From: Streptomyces sp. NBC_01288
Lineage (GTDB): Bacteria > Actinomycetota > Actinomycetes > Streptomycetales > Streptomycetaceae
Length of the DNA stretch: 64,000 nt
Assembly (NCBI RefSeq): GCF_035982055.1
Contig: NZ_CP108427.1
Span: 6,695,001-6,759,000 of the forward strand
Direction of reading: 5' to 3'
The position numbers were made by a program, and so were the translations under genes. Positions 16,706 to 24,841 of the stretch are shown in pieces. Each line of letters begins with the position of its first letter. Within the stretch, counting starts at the first letter, position 1. The notes under the pieces are model-generated. The model ran no database searches. It saw only the letters and a program-made list of their open reading frames with translations, and was not told the origin of the DNA.

Positions 16706-17791
16706 GCGTTCCTTCCACTTCCGCACCAGCACCTTGCCCCGCCGGCGCGCGGCGACATCGCAGACGACCGCCCCCATCAGCGGCGCCGTCCGCCGCCGGG
16801 CCAGCAACAGCCGCTGGTTGACGACCGGTTCGGGCCGCCAGTGATGCTTGTACGGCTCGTCCCCGCGCAGCAGGCTCAGCGTGCGGGGCCCGTCGACACC
16901 GGTGTGCTCGGCGCACGCGTCGAGCAGCATCACCGCCACATCCGCCTTCCGCTCCCGCAGCCGCGGATGCGCGCCGTAGAGATAACCGCCCGCGAGCCGC
17001 GGCGACAACAACGTCAGATCTACGGCGACCACGTCCTCGTCGAGCCGGAACTCGGTGACGACGGCGTCCCCGGAGCGCACCATCGGCCCGACCGAGCGCA
17101 CCAGGTGCTCGCAGAACCGGGTCTGGAGATGCTCGGACGTCACCTTCCGTCCCTGCCACTGGAGTTGATGCAGCTCCAGCAGCCGCCGTAGCGCCGAGTC
17201 CACCCCGTCCGGCTGTACGACGTGACGCTCGACGCCGAGTGCGGTCAGTTTGCGGAGCTTGGCGCGGACGCGCTGGGCCTTGGAGGAGGGGAGCCGGGCG
17301 ACCAGCTCGTCCATCGGTACGGCGGGCAGCTCCAGGCACAGCGAGTCGTGGACGCGGCGGCGCGGGCCGCGCCAGCGGTCGTAGACGCGCTCGACCGCGC
17401 CGCCGGGGCGCACCTCGCGGAAGTCGATCAGCGCGGTGCGGGCGGCGGACGCGAGGCCCTCGGTGAGCGCGGCGACGGCCGGGTCGCCGTGGTCGTCGTC
17501 CAGCAGGACGTCCCCGTAGTCGGAGATCGCGCCGCCGAGCGGGACCAGCGAGGGCACCGGGCGTCGTACGAGCATCAGGGGTGCGGCGGCGACCAGTTCG
17601 CGGCCGTCGCGGACGACGAGCAGACGCAGGCGGCCCGTTCGGCCGTACGACAGCCACCAGGAGTGCAGCCAGGCGTGGGACTGGAACGGGGTCGCCGCGC
17701 CGCACTTCTGGTACAACCGGCCCCAGGCCGGGGAGAGTTCGGCGAACTCCTGGGCGTCGGTGACGAGTTCGGTCGAGTACACCGGTGTCAC
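16688..17791 (-). CDS. GNAT-family (BioF2/CelD-like) acetyltransferase, last gene of exopolysaccharide operon
   Basis: A 367-residue protein of the FemAB/CelD-type GNAT fold found in many exopolysaccharide clusters. Features include the N-terminal PFQSHAWLHSWWLSYG segment and a second acyl-CoA-type half (AVDLTLLSPRLAGGYLYGAHPRLRERKADVAVMLLDAC). It probably transfers an acyl or aminoacyl group to a polymer building block. GTG 17791 overlaps the stop of the Wzz-like gene (GTGA), making it the distal gene of the coupled operon. No signal peptide is seen, so it acts in the cytoplasm. Confidence 0.8.
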   Translation of the reverse strand: MTPVYSTELVTDAQEFAELSPAWGRLYQKCGAATPFQSHAWLHSWWLSYGRTGRLRLLVVRDGRELVAAAPLMLVRRPVPSLVPLGGAISDYGDVLLDDDHGDPAVAALTEGLASAARTALIDFREVRPGGAVERVYDRWRGPRRRVHDSLCLELPAVPMDELVARLPSSKAQRVRAKLRKLTALGVERHVVQPDGVDSALRRLLELHQLQWQGRKVTSEHLQTRFCEHLVRSVGPMVRSGDAVVTEFRLDEDVVAVDLTLLSPRLAGGYLYGAHPRLRERKADVAVMLLDACAEHTGVDGPRTLSLLRGDEPYKHHWRPEPVVNQRLLLARRRTAPLMGAVVCDVAARRRGKVLVRKWKERGGDGP

Positions 17792-18420
17792 AGCACGTCG
17801 GCCGCGGTGGCCGGGCTGGGCACGGAGGCCGGGCGGCCGGTCTCCTCGGTGGTCCGGCGCGGCCGGACGAGCAGCAGCAGGCCGCCGAGCAGGCCGCCCG
17901 CGCTCGCGCCGACCAGGCCGGTCACCGCGGCCGAGGCCGAGGTGGGCGCGGCGGGCTTGATGGCGCGGGCGAAGGTCTGGAGTTCGACGTGGGTCGAGGC
18001 CTTCGCGTCGTTCGCGTGCACGGTCAGCGAGCGGGACACCGCGTTGGCCATGTCGGCGGCGAGGTCGGCGCGCGAGGAGGTGGCCGTGACGGCGACCATC
18101 GGCGCGTCCGGCGAGGTCGCCGTCTGCACGCTCGACTGGAGCGTCTTCACCGGCACGCCCGCCCACACCTGCGCGTCCCCGAGCACCGCGAGCTGCGTGG
18201 CGACCCGGCCGTAGGCCTGCGCGAAACCGAGCGCGGTCGCGGAGTCGGCCTTGTCGGTGGGGACGGCGATGACGTAGCTGGTCGCCGTGTACGTCGGGCT
18301 CTTGACGACGCCGTACGCGCCGCCGAGCAGGCCGCCGGCCACGGCGCCGGCCGCGAGGAGGGACCAGGCCGGGAGGGCTTTCGCGCGGCTGAGGGGGAGG
18401 TGCTGTCGGATCTCGGTCAT
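17788..18420 (-). CDS. Wzz-like chain-length/polysaccharide co-polymerase, no kinase domain
   Basis: A 210-residue membrane protein with two helices, about residues 18-38 and 160-185, enclosing an extracytoplasmic domain with the typical start SPTYTATSYVIAV. This is the Wzz/YveK-like chain-length determinant architecture. It ends soon after TM2 with RRTTEETGRPASV and lacks the cytoplasmic tyrosine kinase (no Walker A) that many actinobacterial homologues have. It overlaps both neighbours by four bases. It probably sets polymer length together with the polymerase at 22019-23353. Confidence 0.82.
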   Translation of the reverse strand: MTEIRQHLPLSRAKALPAWSLLAAGAVAGGLLGGAYGVVKSPTYTATSYVIAVPTDKADSATALGFAQAYGRVATQLAVLGDAQVWAGVPVKTLQSSVQTATSPDAPMVAVTATSSRADLAADMANAVSRSLTVHANDAKASTHVELQTFARAIKPAAPTSASAAVTGLVGASAGGLLGGLLLLVRPRRTTEETGRPASVPSPATAADVL

Positions 18421-19571
18421 GAGGAACTGGCTCCCTGGGGTGCGGGGGACGGCGACGAGGTGGAGACCGCGGCCGCGTACACGTCCATGAGTTGGGCGGC
18501 GCTGCGGGTGATGCAGTAGTGGTGGGCGGCGTCCGGGGCGGTGCGCGGACGCGGGCCCTGCGCGCGGGCCGCCGCCAGCGCGCGGGCGAAGACCTCGGGG
18601 CCGCCCTGCACACGCCGGGCGGCGGTCGCGGCCTGCGGGGGGAGGTCCTCGATGGCGGGACAGGAGGCGTAGAGCACGGGCAGCCCGGACGCCAGACCTT
18701 CTACGACCGCCAGGCCGAAGGCCTCCTCGGGGGACGGCGAGGCGAGCAGGTCCATGGCGGCGGTGAGGGAGGGCAGGTCGGGGCCCGGTGAGCCGTCGGG
18801 CGTGTAGGGGCGCTCGCCGGTGAACAGCACCCGGTCGGCGACCCCGTACTCGTGGGCCGTACGGCGCAGGAGGTTCTCCTCGGTGCCGCCGCCTACCAGC
18901 AACAGCCAGTAGTCGGAGGGGAGTTGGGCCAGGGCGCGGATCAGGACGTCGAAGCGTTTCCCGGCGGCGAGGCGGCCGATGCCGCCGACGACGTACGCGC
19001 CCTCGGGCAGGCCGAGCCGTTGCCGGGTGCGCAGGCGTTGCGCCGGGTCGAAGCGGAAGCGGGCCAGGTCGATGCCGTTCGGGACCACTTCGATGCGCGG
19101 CCCCGGCACGCCCCAGCGCTTCAGGCGTTCGGCGACCGTGGGGGAGACGGCGACCGTGGAGCGGCCCAGGCGCTCGCTGGCGAGGTACAGGGCGCGGACC
19201 CCGGTGCTGAGGCCGTGGCCCTCCATCTGCGAGTCGCCCAGGGAGTGTTCGGTGGCGACGATCGCCTTCACGCCCGCGATCCGGGCGGCGAGTCGGCCGT
19301 AGACGCAGGCGCGGTAGAGGTGGGTGTGGACGAGGTCGTAGCGGCCGGTGCGGATGATTCCGACCAGGCGGGGGAGGGCGGCGAGGTCGCGGTTGCCGGT
19401 CATGCCGAGGTGGTGGACGCGGACCCCGTCGGCGGTCAGGCCGTTGGCGACCGCGCCCGGGTTGGTGAGCGTCACGACGTCGCAGTCGACCGGCAAGTGC
19501 CGGATGAGCAGCCGCAGTTGCTGCTCGGCACCGCCGACGCCGAGCCCGGTGATGATGTGCAGGGCCTTCAT
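18417..19571 (-). CDS. Glycosyltransferase family 4
   Basis: A 384-residue GT-B fold enzyme. The N-terminal GLGVGGAEQQLRLL is the classic GT4 acceptor-side motif, followed by VVPNGID and IGRLAAGKRFD near 190-225, and the nucleotide-sugar E-x7-E element in PEEAFGLAVVEGLASG. It adds a sugar, with retention, to the lipid-linked repeat unit on the cytoplasmic face. ATG 19571 overlaps the deacetylase stop and begins MKALHIITGLGVGG; the open frame extends upstream but only within the deacetylase gene. Confidence 0.9.
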   Translation of the reverse strand: MKALHIITGLGVGGAEQQLRLLIRHLPVDCDVVTLTNPGAVANGLTADGVRVHHLGMTGNRDLAALPRLVGIIRTGRYDLVHTHLYRACVYGRLAARIAGVKAIVATEHSLGDSQMEGHGLSTGVRALYLASERLGRSTVAVSPTVAERLKRWGVPGPRIEVVPNGIDLARFRFDPAQRLRTRQRLGLPEGAYVVGGIGRLAAGKRFDVLIRALAQLPSDYWLLLVGGGTEENLLRRTAHEYGVADRVLFTGERPYTPDGSPGPDLPSLTAAMDLLASPSPEEAFGLAVVEGLASGLPVLYASCPAIEDLPPQAATAARRVQGGPEVFARALAAARAQGPRPRTAPDAAHHYCITRSAAQLMDVYAAAVSTSSPSPAPQGASSS

Positions 19572-20326
19572 GCGAGGCCCTCCACCGGACGCCGGCGCAG
19601 GCGGTGCAGCCGGTACTTGAGGAAGAGGCGTACGGCGGTGTCGTTCTGGCCGATGTGGACGCGGGGGAGTGCGTGCGGGCCGTTGAGGTCGCCGGGGTCG
19701 ATGGCGCAGGCGTAGGCGTAACCGGCCTCGCGTACGGCGTCGACGGCGCGGGCGTCGATCGTGCCGTAGGGGTAACAGAAGCCGTCGACCGGGGAGTTGA
19801 CCAACTCCTGTAGCCGGGAACGGCTTTCGGCGACCTCGGCGTGCAGGGTGGCGTCGTCCGCCTTCGTGAGGTCGACGTGGGTCAGGCCGTGGGAGCCGAT
19901 CTCCACGCCCTCGGCGGCCGCTTGGCGGATGCCGTCGGCGGTGAGGAGGGGTTTGCGCGGGCCCAGCGGGTCCCAGGCGTTGTCGCCGTCGAGGCGCCCG
20001 GGGAGGACGAAGAGGGTGGCGCCGCAGTCCCAACGGGCCAGCAGGGGAAGGGCGTTGGTGACGAAGTCCGCGTACCCGTCGTCGAAGGTGAGGCCGACCA
20101 GGCCGTGGCCCTCGCCCCGGGCGCGGGCGGCGATCAGGTCGGCCATGGACACGCCCCGCAGGCCGCGCCGGCGCAGCCAACTCAGCTGCTGCTCAAGGCG
20201 GTCGGGGGTGACCGTGATGCGGTAGGGGTCGTCGGAGCAGTCGCCCACGGAGTGGTACATCGCCACCCACGGGACCGGGCCCGTGGCGCGTCTGCCGGTG
20301 GTCGGGGAATCAACGGGAGCGGCCAT
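19568..20326 (-). CDS. Polysaccharide deacetylase (NodB domain), cytoplasmic
   Basis: A 252-residue NodB-homology (carbohydrate esterase 4) protein. Motif 1, TFDDGYADF, supplies the catalytic base and metal-binding Asp, and motif 2, SHGLTH, the His-x3-His metal ligands; FCYPYG is motif 3. It removes an acetyl group from an N-acetylated sugar. There is no signal peptide or membrane helix, so it should act on an intermediate inside the cell, unlike most secreted deacetylases. Its start lies 17 bases inside the end of the MurJ-like gene. Confidence 0.88.
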   Translation of the reverse strand: MAAPVDSPTTGRRATGPVPWVAMYHSVGDCSDDPYRITVTPDRLEQQLSWLRRRGLRGVSMADLIAARARGEGHGLVGLTFDDGYADFVTNALPLLARWDCGATLFVLPGRLDGDNAWDPLGPRKPLLTADGIRQAAAEGVEIGSHGLTHVDLTKADDATLHAEVAESRSRLQELVNSPVDGFCYPYGTIDARAVDAVREAGYAYACAIDPGDLNGPHALPRVHIGQNDTAVRLFLKYRLHRLRRRPVEGLA

Positions 20327-22022
20327 GCGAGAGCCTTCGTGTGATCGAGCGTACGGTTTCCAGTGCGGGTGCGAAGCCCTGGGCGCCCAGGGCCCAGCCG
20401 AGCAGGACGAAGACGACGGTGACGGTCGTGCAGCCGACGGTGAGACCGAGCAGCGGCGAGGGCAGCGCGTGGGCCACGAACGCCCCCGCGATCGTCGCGA
20501 CCACGGCCGCGCGCACCGGCCGGCTCAGCTCGATCAGGACCTGCCGGGTGCGGAGCGGGACACTGCGCGAGCCCGAGCCGTAGAGCAGGAGCAGCGCGGT
20601 GAAGGTGATGCCGGTGGCGTTGGCGACGGCGATGCCGATGACACCCCAGGGGCCGACCGCCCAGGCGCCGATCCAGGTGGTCACGACGATGCCGGCGGCC
20701 ATCGCGCCGACCGGGTACCAGGTGGGGCGGCCCGCCGAGAAGTAGGAGCGGACCAGGACGCCGACCAGGGTCTGGCCGAGCAGTCCGAGGGCGTACACGC
20801 GCATCACGCCGGCCGTCGCGGCGGTGTCGTGGGCGGTGAACGCGCCGCGCTGGAAGAGGAGTTGGATGATCTGCGGGGCGCAGGCGATCACCACGGCGGC
20901 GCCGAGCAGTACCAGGCAGGCGGCGAGCGCGAGGTCGCGCTCCACGCGGTCGCGGGCCTTCTCCGTGTCGCCCTCGGCGAGCGCCCGCGCGACCACCGGG
21001 AAGGTGACCGTGCACAGCATCAGCGAGAGCACCATCGGCATCTGGGCGACCTTCTGCGCGTAGTTCAGGTGCGAGATGGCGCCGGCCGGGAGGTGCGAGG
21101 CGAGGAAGCGTTCGATGAGGACCTGGGACTGGCGGCAGAGTGCGAAGAGCAGCACGGTGGCCATCAGGGCGAGGTTCATCGGGCGGGGTTCGGCGGGGCC
21201 CGTGTCCGGGGTGGTGGGCTTGTGGCTCGTCAACTGGCGCCACAGGGCGGGGAGTTGGGTCAGCACCATCAGGACGCCGCCGCCGGCCACGCCGAGGGCC
21301 GCCGAGCGGACGCCCCAGTGGGCGCCGAAGGCGTACATCCCGGCGATGATGCCGATGTTGTACGCCACGTAGATCGCCGCCGGGGCTACGAAGTGGCGGT
21401 GCGCGCGGAGGGCCGCGCTGCAGTAGCCGGCGAGGCCGAAGGTGAGCACGCAGGTGGCGGTGATGCGGGTGCAGCTGATGGCGAGGGCGGGGTTGGGGAG
21501 GCCGGGGGCCAGGGCTTCGACCAGGTAGGGGGCTGTGCCGATGAGGAGGGCCGATACCGCGATGAAGGCCAGGGTCAGGCGGGGGAGGGTCGTTGCTACC
21601 AGGGAGCGGACCGGGTCGCCGGGGGCGCCTTGGGCTCTGCGGGCGAGGGCCATGCTGAAGGCCGGGATCAGGGCGAAGGCGAGGCCGTCCTCGATCAGGA
21701 GGGTGGCGGCGAATTCCGGGATCGTCCAGGCGACGAGGAAGGCGTCTGTTTCGCTGCCGGCGCCGAAGAGGCGGGCCAGGGCCTGGTCTCGTGCGAGGCC
21801 CAGGAGGGAGCCGGTGATGGACAGGACGGCGGTGATCAGTGCGGCTTTGGCCAGGAAGCCGCGGGGTTCTGAGGCCGGGGTGTGTTCTGGCGAGGGGGTT
21901 GGGGTGGGGATCTGCGTGGTGTCGGTGGGTGGGTGGGTGCTGCGCCGTGGGGGCTGGTCGCGCAGTTCCCCGCGCCCCTTGAGGGGGGTGGTGCCGGCCT
22001 GTGTCGGAGGCTTCACCGTCAT
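20310..22022 (-). CDS. MurJ/MviN-type lipid-linked oligosaccharide flippase
   Basis: A 570-residue polytopic protein of the MurJ/MviN branch of the MOP superfamily, with about 14 hydrophobic helices. Family-like segments include GLARDQALARLFGAGSETDAFLVA near 63-85. In this operon it is best read as the flippase (Wzx role) that moves the undecaprenyl-linked repeat unit across the membrane; it is unlikely to be the cell's housekeeping MurJ. The first 55 residues are hydrophilic, Pro/Thr-rich and partly encoded by a dispersed repeat (copy C), so the true start could be internal. The ATG overlaps the polymerase stop by four bases. Confidence 0.85.
   Translation of the reverse strand: MTVKPPTQAGTTPLKGRGELRDQPPRRSTHPPTDTTQIPTPTPSPEHTPASEPRGFLAKAALITAVLSITGSLLGLARDQALARLFGAGSETDAFLVAWTIPEFAATLLIEDGLAFALIPAFSMALARRAQGAPGDPVRSLVATTLPRLTLAFIAVSALLIGTAPYLVEALAPGLPNPALAISCTRITATCVLTFGLAGYCSAALRAHRHFVAPAAIYVAYNIGIIAGMYAFGAHWGVRSAALGVAGGGVLMVLTQLPALWRQLTSHKPTTPDTGPAEPRPMNLALMATVLLFALCRQSQVLIERFLASHLPAGAISHLNYAQKVAQMPMVLSLMLCTVTFPVVARALAEGDTEKARDRVERDLALAACLVLLGAAVVIACAPQIIQLLFQRGAFTAHDTAATAGVMRVYALGLLGQTLVGVLVRSYFSAGRPTWYPVGAMAAGIVVTTWIGAWAVGPWGVIGIAVANATGITFTALLLLYGSGSRSVPLRTRQVLIELSRPVRAAVVATIAGAFVAHALPSPLLGLTVGCTTVTVVFVLLGWALGAQGFAPALETVRSITRRLSHGRSR
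21944..21985 (-). repeat. Dispersed repeat, copy C, inside the flippase N-terminus
   Basis: On the minus strand this stretch matches copy B (57756-57795) through the 20-base core and on into CGACCAGCC. It is read in frame and encodes LKGRGELRDQPPR of the annotated flippase. An intergenic repeat has therefore become coding sequence, or the annotated start is too far upstream. Confidence 0.75.
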
Positions 22023-23353
22023 TGGGACATGGCCCTTTCGGCGGTGATCGGCATCGGAGTTGTCGCCGCCGGCCGGTTCTCAGCCGTCGCTCCGACCAGT
22101 GACCACCACGCCGCCACCCCGAAGACGACCGCCGTCAGGACCGTCGACGGGCCGCCGATGTCCGCGTACATGAAGTCGATCAGTTGCCAGGTCAGGAGGC
22201 CGGTGGAGACCAACGCGCAGTCCAGGCCCGGGAGTTTGGCGCGGTGGACGCGGAAGAGGCCGCGCAGGGCGCAGACCAGGAGGGCCAGCCAGCTGCCTGC
22301 CAGGGTGACCAGGCCGAGGAGGCCCTGTTCGCTGAGGACCAGGAGGTACATGTTGTGGGGGGAGAGGAGGGGCTGTTTGAGGAAGGCGGCGCCCGCTCCC
22401 TCCGTGTCGCTGCCCGAGGAGAGGGCCAATGACGCGTTGCCGTCCCGGTGTTCGGGGAAGCCCTTCAAACCGACGCCGGTCAGCGGGTGTTCGCGCCACA
22501 TCGCTGTTGCCGCCGCCCACATCGTGTAGCGGTCGATCACCGACTGGTCGGGGGCGTCGGTGACTTGGGTGATGCTGTCGATCCGCTCCTGGAGCATCGC
22601 CGTACCGACGCCGAAGCCGCCCACCAGGACGATGCCGGCCGCCGTCACCGCGGCCGCCACCTTCAGAGCGCGGCGCAGGCCGGCCAGGGCCAGTTGGATC
22701 GCGCAGGTCGCGGCCGTGGCGATCCACGCGCCTCGGCTGAAGGAGAGGGCCAGGGGGATCAGCAGGGCGAAGGCGCAGGCGGCGGCAACTGCCCTTTGCC
22801 GCGCGTCATTTCGGCCCAGGGCCAGGGCCAGCGCGCAGATCAGGCCGAAGGACACGACCGTCGCCATGCCCATCACGTCGGTCGGGCCGAAGGTGCCCAC
22901 CGCGCGGATGTCCTCGCCTTGGTAGGAGGCGCCGGTCGCAGTGACGTACTGCTTGACGCCGATCGCGCCCTGCCACAGCGCGAGGGACACGAACGACCAG
23001 GCCAGGAGGCGGAAGTCGCGGCGGTCGCGGATCAGGAGGACGACCGCCGCGGGGACCAGTACGAAGATCTGGAGGTAGCGGCCCAGGCCGCTCAGGCCCG
23101 CGCCCGGTGAGGACGCGCCCATCGCGGCGATAGACAGGCCGAGGACCGGAAGTCCCATGACGGCTACGGCAGTTGGGGTCAGGGGGCGGCTGCGGTCGCG
23201 GAGGAGCCGGATGCCGCAGTACAGCACGACCAGGCCGGAGACCGCGTCGGCCGGGCCCGCGCCGCCCTCGCCCGGGGTGAGCGGCAGGCCGAGCAGGGCG
23301 ATCACGGCGATGACCGGGAGGACGGGGGCGAACACGCGGACGCGGCGCAGCAC
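22019..23353 (-). CDS. O-antigen ligase/polymerase family membrane protein (Wzy-like)
   Basis: A 444-residue polytopic protein with about 11-12 helices and a large extracytoplasmic loop near residues 250-310 containing HPLTGVGLKGFPEHR, the hallmark of the Wzy/WaaL O-antigen ligase family. It is the likely polymerase that links repeat units, or the ligase that attaches the polymer. GTG 23353 starts MLRRVRVFAPVLP, three bases after the stop of a 13-codon mini-ORF. It overlaps the flippase gene downstream by four bases. Confidence 0.85.
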   Translation of the reverse strand: MLRRVRVFAPVLPVIAVIALLGLPLTPGEGGAGPADAVSGLVVLYCGIRLLRDRSRPLTPTAVAVMGLPVLGLSIAAMGASSPGAGLSGLGRYLQIFVLVPAAVVLLIRDRRDFRLLAWSFVSLALWQGAIGVKQYVTATGASYQGEDIRAVGTFGPTDVMGMATVVSFGLICALALALGRNDARQRAVAAACAFALLIPLALSFSRGAWIATAATCAIQLALAGLRRALKVAAAVTAAGIVLVGGFGVGTAMLQERIDSITQVTDAPDQSVIDRYTMWAAATAMWREHPLTGVGLKGFPEHRDGNASLALSSGSDTEGAGAAFLKQPLLSPHNMYLLVLSEQGLLGLVTLAGSWLALLVCALRGLFRVHRAKLPGLDCALVSTGLLTWQLIDFMYADIGGPSTVLTAVVFGVAAWWSLVGATAENRPAATTPMPITAERAMSQ

Positions 23354-23445
23354 GGTTCAGCTCCCCGTCGGACGTACGGGCGGGACAGGGGCGTTCATGC
23401 GGACTCGGTGGTTCACGGCTCAGCTCCCGGTCGGACGTACGAGCG
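23352..23445. repeat. Short direct duplication around the sugar-transferase 3' end
   Basis: Bases 23352-23382 and 23415-23445 match at 28 of 31 positions, 63 bases apart. The second copy is the end of the sugar-transferase gene (coding VRPTGS-stop); the first lies in the intergenic gap and also encodes VRPTGS-stop. This is a clear local duplication of a gene's 3' end. Confidence 0.8.
23357..23398 (-). CDS. Possible 13-codon leader peptide before the polymerase
   Basis: ATG 23398 opens MNAPVPPVRPTGS and stops three bases before the polymerase GTG. The last six residues copy the C-terminus of the sugar transferase, so the frame was created by the local duplication. It could restore translational coupling to the polymerase, since every later junction in the operon overlaps. 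It may equally be non-functional; no ribosome site of note precedes it. Confidence 0.3.
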   Translation of the reverse strand: MNAPVPPVRPTGS

Positions 23446-24841
23446 CGGTCACCGTGCGGGCCAGGATGCAGATGTCCTGCCACAGCGACCAGTTGTCGAT
23501 GTACGCGTTGTCGAACCGGCAGCGGTCCTCGATCGAGGTGTCGCCGCGCAGCCCGTGGATCTGGGCGAGGCCGGTGATGCCGGTCTGCATCCGGTGGCGG
23601 GCCGCGTAGCCGGGGTAGGTCTGGCTGAACTGCGCGACGAAGTACGGGCGTTCGGGGCGCGGGCCGACCAGGCTCATGTCGCCCCGGAAGACGTTCCAGA
23701 GCTGGAGCAGTTCGTCCAGGGAGGTCTGGCGCAGGAAGCGGCAGAAGCGGCTCATCTGCGGCTCGCGCGCGATGTTCCAGCGGGTCGCCGCCTCGTGCTC
23801 GTCGACCGGGCGGTGGGTGCGGAACTTCAGCAGGGTGAAGGGGCGTCCGTCCTTGCCGATGCGTTCCTGGCGGAAGACGACACCGCGCCCGTCGGTGAGA
23901 CGGAGGACCACCGCGCACACCAGCAGCAAGGGGCTGACCAGGAGGAGCAGGGTGCCGGACGCCAGTACGTCCAGGGCCCGCTTGCCGAGGCTGCCGGGGT
24001 GGCGCGACCCCAACTCCAGCCTGCGGCAGGCGAATCCGGCGAGCTGGTCACGCATCTCGTACGAGGGCGAGTCGGCGTCGACCTCCCAGACCGCGCAGCC
24101 CGACTCCGCCAACGCCCGCAGCAGCGGCCCGCGTTCGGACCGTACGGAGGGGTGCACGGTGAGGACGGCGCGGACGCCGTTCTGGATGAGGGCCCGCTCG
24201 ACCTCCTCGCCGGTGGTCAGGACCGGCAACCCCTCGGAGCCGTCCGGGTGTTCGGCGACGATGCCGACCGGCTCGATCCCGCACCTCGGGTGTCGTAGCA
24301 CCGCCGCCGCCACACGTTGCGCGGTCGCCGCCGGGCCGATCACCAGGGCGGTGCGGGGGTGGTTGACGAGTGCCTTGCGGCGGCGTCGGTGCACCGCGCC
24401 GCGGGCCACGCAACTCGCCGCCGATTGAAGGGCGAAGCCCAGGAGCAGGGTGCGCAGGGAGAGCGCGCGGTCGGGGGCGTAGGCCGCGGTGAGGGTGCCG
24501 AGGGCGAGCCACGCGACGGCGATCCGGCCGCAGACGGCGGGCAGTTCGTCGAGGACGCGCGGTACGGCCCGGGGCAGATGCGGGCGCAGCAGTATCGACC
24601 CGGCGATCAACAGGGCCACCAGCAGCGGTCTGCGCTGACCGCCGGTGAGCGCGAGGGCGCCCACCAGGGCGGCGGCGAGATCCGCGCCGAGCAGCGGCAG
24701 CGGCGAGGTCGGCCGCGCGGGCGGGCGGCGGACCGGGAACCGGAAGCCGCCGCCGGTGCGGCGGGGGATGACCGAGACGTTCGAGAATCCGTGGTCCCGT
24801 GGCTGTCCGCCGGGGGAGGGGACGGTGCTTTCCGCAGTCAC
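23420..24841 (-). CDS. Polyprenyl-phosphate sugar-1-phosphate transferase (initiating enzyme)
   Basis: A 473-residue membrane enzyme. The N-terminal half has hydrophobic helices and a CoA-binding-like Rossmann domain (TALVIGPAATAQRVAAA near 155). The C-terminal half is the bacterial sugar transferase domain: helix RALDVLASGTLLLLVSPLL, then VFRQERIGKDGRPFTLLKFR, LDELLQLWNV, GDMSLVGPRPE and GITGLAQIHG. It moves a sugar-1-phosphate from a nucleotide sugar to undecaprenyl phosphate, the first step of the polymer. GTG 24841 overlaps the upstream glycosyltransferase stop (GTGA). The 66-base gap after it holds a duplication of its own 3' end. Confidence 0.9.
   Translation of the reverse strand: MTAESTVPSPGGQPRDHGFSNVSVIPRRTGGGFRFPVRRPPARPTSPLPLLGADLAAALVGALALTGGQRRPLLVALLIAGSILLRPHLPRAVPRVLDELPAVCGRIAVAWLALGTLTAAYAPDRALSLRTLLLGFALQSAASCVARGAVHRRRRKALVNHPRTALVIGPAATAQRVAAAVLRHPRCGIEPVGIVAEHPDGSEGLPVLTTGEEVERALIQNGVRAVLTVHPSVRSERGPLLRALAESGCAVWEVDADSPSYEMRDQLAGFACRRLELGSRHPGSLGKRALDVLASGTLLLLVSPLLLVCAVVLRLTDGRGVVFRQERIGKDGRPFTLLKFRTHRPVDEHEAATRWNIAREPQMSRFCRFLRQTSLDELLQLWNVFRGDMSLVGPRPERPYFVAQFSQTYPGYAARHRMQTGITGLAQIHGLRGDTSIEDRCRFDNAYIDNWSLWQDICILARTVTALVRPTGS

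Noticed and set aside
16425..20180. Long open frames on the opposite strand or in other frames of the polysaccharide operon.
   Set aside because: They arise from extreme GC at third positions; products are Arg/Ala/Pro/Gly-rich without domains, and the chosen frames carry clear family motifs and four-base overlaps.
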